Below, in pieces: positions 29,567 through 37,537 of a DNA stretch of 64,000 nt (its first letter is position 1; every line of letters starts with the position of its first letter). The translations under genes were made by a program, and so were the position numbers. The DNA is from Actinomycetota bacterium. Lineage in GTDB: Bacteria > Actinomycetota > Actinomycetes > Propionibacteriales > Propionibacteriaceae. The notes beneath the pieces were generated by a model. The model was not told the origin of the DNA and did no database searches. It worked only from the letters and a program-made list of their open reading frames with translations. Location: assembly GCA_020161015.1 (NCBI GenBank), contig JAIUOT010000049.1, positions 92,101-156,100 of the forward strand, in the 5' to 3' direction.

Positions 29567-30432
29567 TCACCTCACTGGAGCAGCTCAACCCCCGCGCACG
29601 GGCGGCAGCGCACGACTGGCTCGACCGGGCCGTCGCCGCCGTGGACGCCGACTACCGCGACGCCGTCCGCGAGGACCTGGCCGCCTACTTCACCGACCAC
29701 CTGGACGCGTCCGCCACGCCGGCGGACGTCGCCCGCCTGGCGGCGGGGGTCGGCGAGGCGCAGGACGGGACCGGCGAGCGCCGGCGCTTCGGCGACTGGC
29801 CCGTCGACTTCACCCCGCCGACGGCGCGGAAGGTCGCGCACCGGTGGTGGAACCCCCGCGACGAGCGCCTCTTCGTGCCGCGCGTGTTCGGCCTGGGCTG
29901 GACGCTGAACGTCGGCGCGGCCGCGGTGAAGCTCGGGCTCATCGAGCCGGACGCGGAGGACGAGCCGTTCACGTCCACGCCGGAACCCGCGTTCCGGGCG
30001 GCGCTGGCCGTGCCGGCCGCGCTCACCGCAGCCGTGGCCGCGCACTACCTCTTCCGCTGGCGCGGGCTGCCCGGGCGACTGCCCGCCCAGCTCGGCGCGA
30101 CCGGCCGGGTGGACGGCACGATGCCGCGCGGTGCGGCCGCGGCGGTGGATGTCTCCGTCGCCGCGCTGCCGACGGCCTGGGCCGCTTACCAGGTGGCACG
30201 CGGGACCGACGGCGCGTCCTCCGCCGGGGCGGTTGCTGCGGCGACCGCGGCCGCCGCAACGTCGGCCGGCCTCACGCTCTGGCGTGCCGCGGCCACCGAC
30301 GGACGCCCGCGCCCGTGGGCCGGGCCGGGCCTGGTGGCCCTGCTGTGGGTCCCCTCCGGCGTCGTGCTGCTGGGGCTCGCCCTCGCCGGACGCGCCGCGG
30401 AGCAGCGTCGGGACCTGGGGGTGTCGCGATGA
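29563..30432 (+). CDS. HAAS-type membrane protein of a PadR operon
   Basis: The 289-residue protein has a soluble N-terminal region (about 1-85) with acidic and helical content (DWLDRAVAAVDADYRDAVREDLAAYFTDHLDA) of the type coupled to PadR regulators, then a DUF5808-like bridge (RWWNPRDERLFVPRVFGLGWTLNVG) and at least four membrane helices to the C-terminus. Function is unknown; proteins of this kind often accompany PadR genes and envelope proteins. It overlaps both neighbours by 4 bp. Confidence 0.65.
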   Translation: MITSLEQLNPRARAAAHDWLDRAVAAVDADYRDAVREDLAAYFTDHLDASATPADVARLAAGVGEAQDGTGERRRFGDWPVDFTPPTARKVAHRWWNPRDERLFVPRVFGLGWTLNVGAAAVKLGLIEPDAEDEPFTSTPEPAFRAALAVPAALTAAVAAHYLFRWRGLPGRLPAQLGATGRVDGTMPRGAAAAVDVSVAALPTAWAAYQVARGTDGASSAGAVAAATAAAATSAGLTLWRAAATDGRPRPWAGPGLVALLWVPSGVVLLGLALAGRAAEQRRDLGVSR

Positions 30433-31379
30433 GCGTCCAGGTGTCGGCCCCCGTGGCCGCCCGCGTCGCCTGGTCGCGCGTGGGCCTGTACTACGGCATC
30501 GCCCTGGGCGGCGCGGCATTCGTCGCCGTGCTGCTGCGGGTGGTGTCGCCGCTCGCCGGTGCCTGGTCGACGCTGGTGATCCAGCTCGGCGCGGCGGTGC
30601 TGTACATGCCGCTGCCCCTGGTGGCCGGCCTGGTGGTCGAGCGCCGGAACGGCCGCGTCCCCCTGTTGCGCAGGGAGTGGCAGCGCCTGCGCACGGACTT
30701 CTGGCCGACCTTCGGGCGCAGCGCCGGCTACGCCGTCCTCGTCATGGTGGCGATCCTCGCCCTCGGTTTCGGCGTGGCCTGGCTGGCCGGGGTGCTGGGC
30801 GTCCCCGGCGCCGGCCACCTCGTCACCAGTGACGCCGAGTTCCGGGCGCGGATGATGGAGATCGTGCCCGGGATGAGCGCGGACACCCCGCTGCCGCCGG
30901 CGGCTGTCGTGGCCACCGGCGGGATCCTCCAGGGGCTGCTCGCCGGGCTCACCATCAACGCCCTCTTCGCCTTCGGTGAGGAGTACGGGTGGCGGGGCGT
31001 GCTGGCCGAGGAGCTGCGTCCGCTGGGGACGGTCCGGGCGAACCTGCTCACCGGCGTCCTGTGGGGGCTGTGGCACGCGCCGATCATCATGCTCGGCCAC
31101 AACTACGGGGCCGAGTGGGGCTGGGGCATCCCGATGATGGTGCTGTGGACGACCCCGCTGGCGTTCCTGCTCTCGTGGGTGCGCGACCGTTCCGGCTCGG
31201 TGCTGGCCCCGTCGTTCCTCCACGGCGCCTACAACGGCACGATCGGCTTCTACGTGTTCCTCCTGATCGGCGGCAACACCTTCGTCGCCCCGCCGATGGG
31301 CTTCCTGATGGTGCTCGTGCTGACCGTGCTGGCGGTCGTCGTGCACCGGCTGCCGGCACCGACACCCGCCCGCGGGTGA
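30429..31379 (+). CDS. CPBP-family intramembrane metalloprotease
   Basis: The 316-residue protein has about eight membrane helices and the CPBP (Abi/RCE1) motifs: FGEEYGWRGVLAEEL (paired glutamates and Arg), LWGLWHAPI (first His) and APSFLHGAYNGT (second His/Asn). Such proteins process prenylated or bacteriocin-related peptides or mediate self-immunity. The ATG overlaps the preceding stop (ATGA), so it is the last gene of the PadR operon. Its substrate is unknown. Confidence 0.88.
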   Translation: MSVQVSAPVAARVAWSRVGLYYGIALGGAAFVAVLLRVVSPLAGAWSTLVIQLGAAVLYMPLPLVAGLVVERRNGRVPLLRREWQRLRTDFWPTFGRSAGYAVLVMVAILALGFGVAWLAGVLGVPGAGHLVTSDAEFRARMMEIVPGMSADTPLPPAAVVATGGILQGLLAGLTINALFAFGEEYGWRGVLAEELRPLGTVRANLLTGVLWGLWHAPIIMLGHNYGAEWGWGIPMMVLWTTPLAFLLSWVRDRSGSVLAPSFLHGAYNGTIGFYVFLLIGGNTFVAPPMGFLMVLVLTVLAVVVHRLPAPTPARG

Positions 31380-31410
31380 CCACCGCGCCCCCGTCCCCGA
31401 GACCGGTTCC

Positions 31411-31472
31411 CGCCCCCGAGTGCCACTCGTGCTGCCGGAATTCCGGTGGCGGGAGTTGCAGTCGGCAGCGAA
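31411..31472 (-). repeat. CTGCCGGAATT palindromic repeat, inverted copy
   Basis: On the minus strand the block reads like the three copies at 46.9-47.5 kb: GCTGCCGACTGCAAC, then CCGGAATTCCGGCAGC, then GTGGCACTCGGG. The central core is a palindrome (GCTGCCGGAATTCCGG on the plus strand). It lies just after the CPBP gene and might act as its terminator. Confidence 0.7.
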
Positions 31473-31608
31473 CGGCGCGGGTGGGGCTGGTGGGACGCGG
31501 CCACCCCGGCGTTGAGCGGACGCCAGGAGGGCGCGGAAGCGACCCGGGCTGAGGGACGGACGTGGCCCCGGAGGGATCCTCCGGGGCCACGCGTGTTCCA
31601 GCCGGCGT

Positions 31609-31872
31609 TCATCGCAGCGAGCGCAGGATGGCGACGGAGCTCTGCACGTCGAGCTGACGCTCCGCCACGGTCTCCAGCATCCGGTCGAACCGGGCCTGGC
31701 GCTCGTTCCGCGCCCGGCGCCGCTCCATGCGGGTGGCCCCGGCGAGGTCGGAGCGCTTGGCCCAGTGCAGCAGCCAGAGCCCGAGCGTGGTGGCGACGTG
31801 CGAGGTCATGCCGCGCGCGGTCAGCGCTATCGGCGGACGGGTGTGTTCGCGGTCAATGGTGGAAATGGACAT
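31609..31872 (-). CDS. Small conserved-looking hypothetical protein
   Basis: The 87-residue basic protein (MSISTIDREHTRPPIALTAR...) has one moderately hydrophobic segment near residues 24-38 (SHVATTLGLWLLHWAK) and an Arg/Glu-rich helical C-terminus (ATRMERRRARNERQARFDRMLETVAERQLDVQ). No known domain is recognised. GAAGGA lies 7 nt before the ATG. It follows a 23-residue peptide gene and a hairpin on the same strand, and could be co-transcribed from the promoter at about 32.2 kb. Confidence 0.55.
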   Translation of the reverse strand: MSISTIDREHTRPPIALTARGMTSHVATTLGLWLLHWAKRSDLAGATRMERRRARNERQARFDRMLETVAERQLDVQSSVAILRSLR

Positions 31873-32030
31873 GGTGAATCCTTCATTGGTGGTTTTCGGT
31901 CACGCCGACAAATGCGGCGCGCAAAGGAACCGCCCGGCATTGGGCGGGAAATACTCCGGTGGGTATCCGGATCAGGACGGGGCGGAACCCCGGTCAGGGA
32001 CCGTGAGGGGTTCTCGAGGCTTCGTGAGCG

Positions 32031-32051
32031 TCGCCACCGTCGGACGGTGGC
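32031..32051 (-). terminator. Hairpin behind the 23-residue peptide gene
   Basis: CGCCACCG and CGGTGGCG form a perfect 8-bp stem with a 5-nt loop, 12 nt after the stop codon of the small ORF on the minus strand and upstream of the 87-residue gene. It may be a terminator or attenuator. Confidence 0.5.
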
Positions 32052-32063
32052 GGATCGAAACCG

Positions 32064-32135
32064 CTAGCCGTTCCGGACGGAAGAGACGCCGGCGATGCCG
32101 GCAGCGAGCCCGTTCCGATTTGTCATGGTCTGCAT
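32064..32135 (-). CDS. Possible 23-residue peptide with a strong ribosome binding site
   Basis: The ORF starts with ATG at 32135, eight nt after AAAGGAGG, the best Shine-Dalgarno in the region, and encodes MQTMTNRNGLAAGIAGVSSV plus three residues. Upstream on this strand are TTGCAT, a 17-bp spacer and TTATGT, a good sigma-A-type promoter (complement of about 32176-32204). A hairpin follows the stop. Function is unknown; a leader peptide, a small exported peptide or an antimicrobial precursor are all conceivable. Translation is likely from the signals, not proven. Confidence 0.5.
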   Translation of the reverse strand: MQTMTNRNGLAAGIAGVSSVRNG

Positions 32136-32250
32136 TTGCCGGCCTCCTTTCAGATGTGTGCGGCGTGGCGTGGAACAACATAAACCACGGTGGCGACGGA
32201 ATGCAAACCCGATCGCACAATTGCGTGGACGTGGCCTAGACTCCGGGTCC

Positions 32251-32781
32251 ATGTTCGGCTCGCTCGATCCCGTCCGTGCGCTGGAGCGCCCCGACCTGCT
32301 GCCCCCGGCCGTGCTGGCCGCCGTCCGCGACCACGTGCCCTCCGCCCTGGTCTTCGAGGTCGACCCCGCCCACTCCGACACCGAGACGCTGTGCCGCGTC
32401 CACGACCTGCCCCTGGAGGTGATGGCGAACGCCGTCCTCGTGCTGGGGCGCCGCGAGGGCGAGGAGCGCCGCGCGTGCTGCCTTACCCTGGCGCACCGCC
32501 GGGTCGACATCAACGCCGTGGTCCGGCGTCGGCTCGACGTGCGCAAGGCGTCTTTCGCACCGATGGACGTGGCGGTGGCCGAGTCGGGCATGGAGTACGG
32601 CGGCATCACCCCCGTCGGGCTGCCCGCGGGCTGGCCGGTGTGGGTGGACGCCGCGGTGGCCGACACCGAACTGGTGTGCGTCGGCGCCGGCATCCGTGGC
32701 GCGAAGCTGCTGGTACCCGGTGCCGCGCTTCTCGACCTGCCCCTCGCCGAGCGCGTCGAGGGCCTCGCCCGGGACGCCTGA
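32251..32781 (+). CDS. YbaK/EbsC-family aminoacyl-tRNA deacylase-like protein
   Basis: The 176-residue protein matches the YbaK/ProX editing fold, with the central region VMANAVLVLGRREGEERRACCLTLAHRRVDINAVVRRRLDVRKASFAP, and EYGGITPVGLPAGWPVWVDAAVADTELVCVGAGIRGAKL, where GGITPxG is the family signature. It probably hydrolyses misacylated tRNA such as Cys-tRNA(Pro). The ATG is chosen for homology; TAGACT ends 8 nt upstream, so the mRNA may be leaderless. It converges with the GNAT gene 3 bp away. Confidence 0.88.
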   Translation: MFGSLDPVRALERPDLLPPAVLAAVRDHVPSALVFEVDPAHSDTETLCRVHDLPLEVMANAVLVLGRREGEERRACCLTLAHRRVDINAVVRRRLDVRKASFAPMDVAVAESGMEYGGITPVGLPAGWPVWVDAAVADTELVCVGAGIRGAKLLVPGAALLDLPLAERVEGLARDA

Positions 32782-32784
32782 GCG

Positions 32785-33432
32785 CTAGGACAGCCCGATG
32801 AACGCCCGGAACGCGTCCGAGCCGGTGACGGTGAGCGGCTCTCCGCGCACGAGCCGCTCGGGCGTCAGCAGCCAGTTCTGGTGCTCGACCGGCGCGCCGC
32901 CACGGGCCAGTCGGGTGGTCCCGTTGGGCACGTAGCCGACCTTGCGGCTGACCGCGGCGGACGCCGGGTTGTCGGCGAAGCTGCCGGACGTGATCCGCTC
33001 ACCGCCGAGGTGGTCGAAGACGAACGCGCAGATCGCCTGTCGCATGGCGGTGCCGATGCCCCGCCCGTGGACGCGCCGGGCCAGCCACGAGCCGGTCTCC
33101 CCGGTGAGGGTGACCAGGTAATCGCGCGTGGCGAATCCCTGGCAGCCCACGACCTCGCCGTCCCACTCCACGGCCAGTTCGAGCTGCCAGTGCTCGGGAG
33201 CCCACGTCGCGCGGGTGCCCCAGTGGAAGCGCGCGAAGTCGCCTGGCAGCCGGGCGGCCGGTACCTCGGTCCACGGGACGAGGAACGGCATCACGGCAGG
33301 ATCGTGGACGCCCGACAGCGCGGCGTCCACGAGCAGGGGCAGGACGTCGTCGGTGACCGACCGCAACACCAGCGGTCCCGCCTCGATGCGCAGGCCGAGC
33401 GGCGGGAAGGCCTCGGCCGGCGTCCGGGTCAC
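32785..33432 (-). CDS. GNAT-family N-acetyltransferase
   Basis: The 215-residue protein resembles the RimJ/RimL group that acetylates N-termini or small amines. The acetyl-CoA loop is [20 protein letters not shown] (RxxGxG/A) and [28 protein letters not shown] is the following strand and alpha-4 region. The N-terminus includes [21 protein letters not shown] 33432 overlaps the upp stop (GTGA), so it should be co-translated with upp. Confidence 0.85.
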   Translation of the reverse strand: MTRTPAEAFPPLGLRIEAGPLVLRSVTDDVLPLLVDAALSGVHDPAVMPFLVPWTEVPAARLPGDFARFHWGTRATWAPEHWQLELAVEWDGEVVGCQGFATRDYLVTLTGETGSWLARRVHGRGIGTAMRQAICAFVFDHLGGERITSGSFADNPASAAVSRKVGYVPNGTTRLARGGAPVEHQNWLLTPERLVRGEPLTVTGSDAFRAFIGLS

Positions 33433-34070
33433 TGCGCCAGGCCGTAGAGGCGGTCGCCCGCGTCCCCGAGGCCGGGGACGATGTAGCCGACCTCGTTCAG
33501 GTGGTCGTCGAGGGCCGCGCACACCAGGGTGCAGGGCACGCCGATCGGGTCGACCAGTTCACGCATGCGCGCCACGCCCTCGGGCGCGGCGATCAGGCAG
33601 ATGCAGGTGATGTGGTCGGCGCCGCGGTCGACCAGGAACTGCACGGTGCCACCCAGCGAGCCGCCGGTGGCGAGCATCGGGTCGAGCACGTAGCACTGCC
33701 GTCCGGACAGGTCCTTGGGCAGGCGCTCGGCGTAGGTGAACGGCTGCAGGGTCGTCTCGTCCCGCACCATGCCGACGAAGCCGACCTCGGCGGTGGGGAT
33801 GAGCCGCATCATGCCCTCGAGCATCCCCAGGCCGGCGCGCAGGATCGGCACGACCAGCGGGCGGGGACGGGTGAGGCCGACCCCCGTGGTGGTGGTGATC
33901 GGGGTCTTCACCTGCACGGGCTCCACGCGCACCTCGCGGGTGGCCTCGTAGGCGAGCAGCGTCACCAGCTCCTCGACGAGTTGGCGGAAGGTCGCGCTGG
34001 CGGTGCTCTCGTCGCGCAGGATGCTGATCTTGTGAGCTACCAGGGGGTGCTCGATGACACGGAGTTCCAC
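33429..34070 (-). CDS. upp: Uracil phosphoribosyltransferase
   Basis: The 213-residue enzyme salvages uracil with PRPP to give [31 protein letters not shown] is the classical N-terminus; [26 protein letters not shown] (PRPP loop), and [17 protein letters not shown] (uracil binding) complete the family pattern. I prefer GTG at 34070 because it gives the usual length; ATG 34103 is in frame and would add 11 residues. It is divergent from the tadA operon. Confidence 0.92.
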   Translation of the reverse strand: MELRVIEHPLVAHKISILRDESTASATFRQLVEELVTLLAYEATREVRVEPVQVKTPITTTTGVGLTRPRPLVVPILRAGLGMLEGMMRLIPTAEVGFVGMVRDETTLQPFTYAERLPKDLSGRQCYVLDPMLATGGSLGGTVQFLVDRGADHITCICLIAAPEGVARMRELVDPIGVPCTLVCAALDDHLNEVGYIVPGLGDAGDRLYGLAQ

Positions 34071-34177
34071 ACCGATAGGTTCCCACACCGCCCGGCGCAC
34101 CATTTGCCCTGACCGGACTGTGCCCAACGCCCCCACTTCTGACACGATGGAGCGATGCTTCAGGTGAGGAGGCGGCG

Positions 34178-34798
34178 ATGAGAGCAACGGAGGATCCGGA
34201 GTTCGAGATGCCGAATCGCGGTGACGACCGTCCGGGGATGGACGAGCTCGACGACCTGGTCAGCGACGACGAGCTCGACGACGCCGACGTGGACGACGAC
34301 GAGGACGACTACCCCGACGACGCCGGCGAGGACGACATCGACCTGGTCATCGCCCTCTACCGGGAGGACGGCCAGCCGGTCGCGCTGGCGCTCGACTACG
34401 ACCTGGCCAACGACCTCGAGGCCCTGATCACCCAGCTGCGCCGGATGCCCGGCGACGGGGGAGCGGTCGGCCTGGTGTCGATCGCCTCCGAGGTGTTCGT
34501 CATCGTCCGCGTGCGCGGCAAGCATGTGCAGGCCTTCGTGTCCGACGCGGTCTCCGCCGCCGACTGGCCGCTGGCCCGTGACGTCGTGGACTTCCTCGGC
34601 GTCGAGGTTCCCGAGGACGACGAGGAGTCCGGTCCGGCGGGCGACCTCGGCATCCTGGCCGACTCCGGGCTGCACGACTTCGAGCTCGAGGCCATGGCCG
34701 AGGACTACGACGAGGACTCCGCGACCCTGGTCGAGCGCATCGCGCAGCGGATCAAGTTCGGGCCCGAGTTCGCCAAGGCGCTCGCCGACTTCGAGTGA
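34178..34798 (+). CDS. tRNA adenosine deaminase-associated protein
   Basis: The 206-residue acidic protein has a long Asp/Glu-rich N-terminus (about 20-52) and a folded part ([59 protein letters not shown]). In many actinobacteria this family precedes tadA, and a partner or chaperone role is presumed but not established. Its stop overlaps the tadA start (GTGA, 4 bp), which fits. The ATG follows GAGGAGGCG. Confidence 0.85.
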   Translation: MRATEDPEFEMPNRGDDRPGMDELDDLVSDDELDDADVDDDEDDYPDDAGEDDIDLVIALYREDGQPVALALDYDLANDLEALITQLRRMPGDGGAVGLVSIASEVFVIVRVRGKHVQAFVSDAVSAADWPLARDVVDFLGVEVPEDDEESGPAGDLGILADSGLHDFELEAMAEDYDEDSATLVERIAQRIKFGPEFAKALADFE

Positions 34799-35247
34799 AC
34801 CGCTGGGAGCCGGCGATGGCCGAGGCGCTCGCCGAGGCCCGGCTGGCGTCCGCCCACGCCGACGTGCCGATCGGCGCGGTCGTGGTGGACGGCACCGGCG
34901 CGGTGATCGCCCGGGCGCACAACGAGCGCGAGGCCTCCGGCGACCCGACCGCCCACGCCGAAGTGCTCGCCCTGCGGCGGGCGAGCGCGCTGCGCGGCTC
35001 CTGGCGGCTGGACGACTGCACCCTCGTGGTGACCCTCGAGCCCTGCACGATGTGCGCCGGTGCCCTGGTGCTGGCCCGGGTGGGGCGGCTGGTGTTCGGC
35101 GCCTACGACCCGAAGGCGGGCGCGGTCGCCTCGTTGTGGGACGTGGTGCGCGACCCGCGCCTGAACCACCGTCCCGAGGTGGTCGGCGGGATCGACGAGG
35201 CCGCCTGCGGGCAGCTCCTCCAGGACTTCTTCTCCGCCCACCGCTGA
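34795..35247 (+). CDS. tadA: tRNA-specific adenosine deaminase
   Basis: The 150-residue zinc deaminase converts A34 to inosine in tRNA-Arg(ACG), whose gene is at 9689. The zinc and proton-shuttle motifs are PTAHAEVLAL (His and Glu) and EPCTMCAGAL (two Cys). GAVVVDGTGAVIARAHNERE and FGAYDPKAGA are typical. GTG start overlaps the partner gene. Length is normal. Confidence 0.94.
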   Translation: MNRWEPAMAEALAEARLASAHADVPIGAVVVDGTGAVIARAHNEREASGDPTAHAEVLALRRASALRGSWRLDDCTLVVTLEPCTMCAGALVLARVGRLVFGAYDPKAGAVASLWDVVRDPRLNHRPEVVGGIDEAACGQLLQDFFSAHR

Positions 35248-35337
35248 CGCGTGGCCCGGTGGCCCGGGTCCCGTGCGGCGTCCTGCAGGGCGCGGGACGG
35301 GGAGGGGAGGACGCAGTGGGAAGCGGGGCGTTCCCGA

Positions 35338-35368
35338 TTGGCCCGGTCCGGCGTGTGATCGGTACACT
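35338..35368 (+). promoter_or_regulatory. tRNA-Ser(CGA) promoter
   Basis: A -10 TACACT (35363-35368) lies 8 nt before the tRNA; TTGGCC (35338-35343) is the likely -35, with a long 19-bp spacer. Confidence 0.5.
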
Positions 35369-35375
35369 CCTGCGC

Positions 35376-35460
35376 GGTGGCGTGTCTGAGCGGCCTAAAG
35401 AGCGCGCCTCGAAAGCGCGTGAGGGGCAACCCTCCGAGGGTTCAAATCCCTCCGCCACCG
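35376..35460 (+). tRNA. tRNA-Ser(CGA)
   Basis: An 85-nt class II tRNA. Acceptor GGTGGCG/CGCCACC, anticodon stem CGCGC/GCGCG with loop CTCGAAA giving CGA, a long variable arm (GGGGCAACCCTC) and T-loop TTCAAAT. CCA is not encoded. Confidence 0.95.
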
Positions 35461-35482
35461 CCGGTGTCCCCCAGGGACATGC

Positions 35483-35516
35483 GAAGCCGGTGAACCCCAG
35501 GGTTCACCGGCTTCTT
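35483..35516 (+). terminator. Terminator after tRNA-Ser(CGA)
   Basis: GAAGCCGGTGAACCC (35483-35497) and GGGTTCACCGGCTTC (35500-35514) form a perfect 15-bp stem closed by a two-base loop (effectively four after fraying), then TTCG. Confidence 0.85.
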
Positions 35517-35538
35517 CGCGTCCCGGGGTCGATGCGCC

Positions 35539-37116
35539 TCAGGCGCGGACGATCACGCAGATCCGGATCCCGGTGAGCGGGTCCACGGCGACCACCACGC
35601 ACGTCGGCGTGGGCGACGGGGCTGTCGGCGACGGGGCTGTCGGCGTCGGCGAGGGCGGGACGGACGGCGTCGGCGTGCGCGTGGGCGTCGGGCTCGGCGC
35701 AGGGGCTGTCGGCGTCGGCGAGGTCGTCGGGGTGGGGCTCGGCGTGGCGGTGGTCCCCGGGTCGGGGGTCCCGCTCGCGCTCGGCGAGGCGCTGGGTGTC
35801 CCCGACGGGTCCGGGGTCGCGGACGGGCCGGGCGCCGCCGTACCGGTGGGCGTGGGCGTCCCGGTCGGGCCGGTCGTCGGGCTCGCATCCGGGGTGGGCG
35901 CGGTGGTCGCCGACGGGCTGGTGCGCGGGGACGCGGGCGTGGCCAGGGGCTCGGTGGTGCCGGCGGTGACCTCACGGGTGGTCGGTGTCGCGGACGGCGT
36001 GGCCGGCGGTTCCACGGTCGGCGTCGGCGTCGGCGTCCAGGTCGGTGACGCAACGGTCGGCACCGGTGGCGCAGCGGCCACATGGGTGACCTGCTCGGCG
36101 ACGGAGGTGGCCGGCAGGCCCAGGGCGACGGCGACCGCCGCCGCGGTGACGGCGCTGGCAGCGACCCCGGCGTGCAGCGGAGCGGCGGCGTGCTGGAGGG
36201 TCGCGCGTGCGGCGCGGCGCGCCCCGGAGCCGAGGGTCGCGGCGGCGGCGGTGTTGCCCGCACCCCAGAACCCCAGCGCCCGCAGGGAGGCGAGCGTCAC
36301 GCCGGTCCCGGCGAACAGGGTCGCCGTGCGCAGCGTTCCACCGATCACGGCCAGCCGCCGTGAGGTGCCCGTGCAGGACGCGCACTCGGCGAGGTGCGCC
36401 TCGACGCGGGTGCGCTGCCCCTTCGGCAGGCGTCCCCGGGCATGGGCCCCGAGGCGCTCGAGCACCCAGCGGCACTCGGTGTCCTCGGCCGAGTCCTCGA
36501 CGTGGGCCTGGAGCCAGGCGACGCGCAGGCCCTCCCGGGCACGCAGGCACAGGGCGGACGCGGCGTTGCCGCTGAGCCGCAGTTCCTCGGCCAGCTCGGC
36601 CACCGGGCGTCCCTCGACCTCGGTCGCCCACAGGGCCGTCCGCCAGCGCTCGGGAAGCGTGCCGAAGGCGCGCACGACCATCGAGGCCTCGGAGATCGCG
36701 ATCGCGGTGTCCTCGACCGCTGCGCCGCCGCCGGTGTCCTCGATGACCTCGCTGAGGGTGGCCGGCTCGATCGGCGTCTCCTGCCGGCGCGACCAGTTCA
36801 GGATGACGTTGCGGACGGCCGCGGCCAGATAGGGCGTGAAGGTGCGTTCCGGGCCGCCGCCCGCGCGGAGCGAGTGCCACACGCGGGCGAAGGCCTCCGC
36901 CGAGGCATCGTCCGGGTCCACGCGGCTGCTGGTGCGGGCCGCCACCCGCACGGCGAACGGCCGGTAGCGCCGGAAGAGCTCGGCGAAGGCGTCCGTGTCC
37001 CCGGCGCGGCTCAGCTGGAGCAGCAACCGGTCGTCGGCCTCGCCCGGGGTGGTGCGCGCCAGCGCCGTCCGGTTCTCGTCCGGACGGCCGCTGGGCGCGT
37101 CAGAGTGCAGCGTCAT
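35539..37116 (-). CDS. ECF-type sigma factor fused to a zinc-finger anti-sigma, membrane helix and Pro/Thr-rich tail
   Basis: The 525-residue protein has sigma region 2 at about 35-110 (LLLQLSRAGDTDAFAELFRRYRPFAVRVAARTS, AFARVWHSL) and region 4 at about 145-205 (FGTLPERWRTALWATEVEGRPVAELAEELRLSGNAASAL). It continues into HLAECASC (241-248), the HxxxCxxC zinc motif of ZAS anti-sigma domains, then one or two hydrophobic helices (about 260-285 and 318-340). From 350 to 504 it is an outer-surface-type Pro/Thr/Ser repeat, ending in CVVVAVDPLTGIRICVIVRA. A membrane-tethered sigma factor is implied. ATG 37116 has no strong RBS, and GTG 37173 is an alternative. GC-rich repeats make this part prone to indels. 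Confidence 0.8.
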   Translation of the reverse strand: MTLHSDAPSGRPDENRTALARTTPGEADDRLLLQLSRAGDTDAFAELFRRYRPFAVRVAARTSSRVDPDDASAEAFARVWHSLRAGGGPERTFTPYLAAAVRNVILNWSRRQETPIEPATLSEVIEDTGGGAAVEDTAIAISEASMVVRAFGTLPERWRTALWATEVEGRPVAELAEELRLSGNAASALCLRAREGLRVAWLQAHVEDSAEDTECRWVLERLGAHARGRLPKGQRTRVEAHLAECASCTGTSRRLAVIGGTLRTATLFAGTGVTLASLRALGFWGAGNTAAAATLGSGARRAARATLQHAAAPLHAGVAASAVTAAAVAVALGLPATSVAEQVTHVAAAPPVPTVASPTWTPTPTPTVEPPATPSATPTTREVTAGTTEPLATPASPRTSPSATTAPTPDASPTTGPTGTPTPTGTAAPGPSATPDPSGTPSASPSASGTPDPGTTATPSPTPTTSPTPTAPAPSPTPTRTPTPSVPPSPTPTAPSPTAPSPTPTCVVVAVDPLTGIRICVIVRA

Positions 37117-37173
37117 GCGACAGCGTCGCTTGCCATTCCTGGGACCCCTCCCGACTGACTGACTCCGCACCAC

Positions 37174-37537
37174 GATAAACGCGGGTCGGGTGCTGACGTC
37201 AGTTCCCGAATGGGCTACACCACCCTCCTGCCGGACGGGGGAGCTCTCCCCGTCCGATGAGTGCGGGCACGTCCCCCCGAAGGTGCCCTACTCACCTATG
37301 AAGACACCGGGCCGCCACCACCATGACGCGATCCGGGCAGGAACTTTCGCCGGCCTCCGTCCCGGGAGCACCGGGACGGCCCGATGATGCTGCGCGACTA
37401 GGGGGTTAGCGCTTGACACTCGTTCAGCGATCACGGTCGGCGTGAACGAAAGTGCGCCGCGGTGCCTCTTTTCCGCCGCACGGGTTAGCGGCAGAGTTGG
37501 CTGTGCCCACCCACAACGCGCCTCAAAGGAGAGCCCT
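37174..37537 (+). other. Regulatory region upstream of dhaKLM
   Basis: No gene is seen here. TTGACA (37413-37418) is a consensus -35. CACTCGTTCA (37417-37426) and TGAACGAAAGTG (37443-37454) form an imperfect inverted repeat around the likely -10/start region, suitable for a regulator. AAGGAGAG lies directly before the dhaK GTG. Confidence 0.55.
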
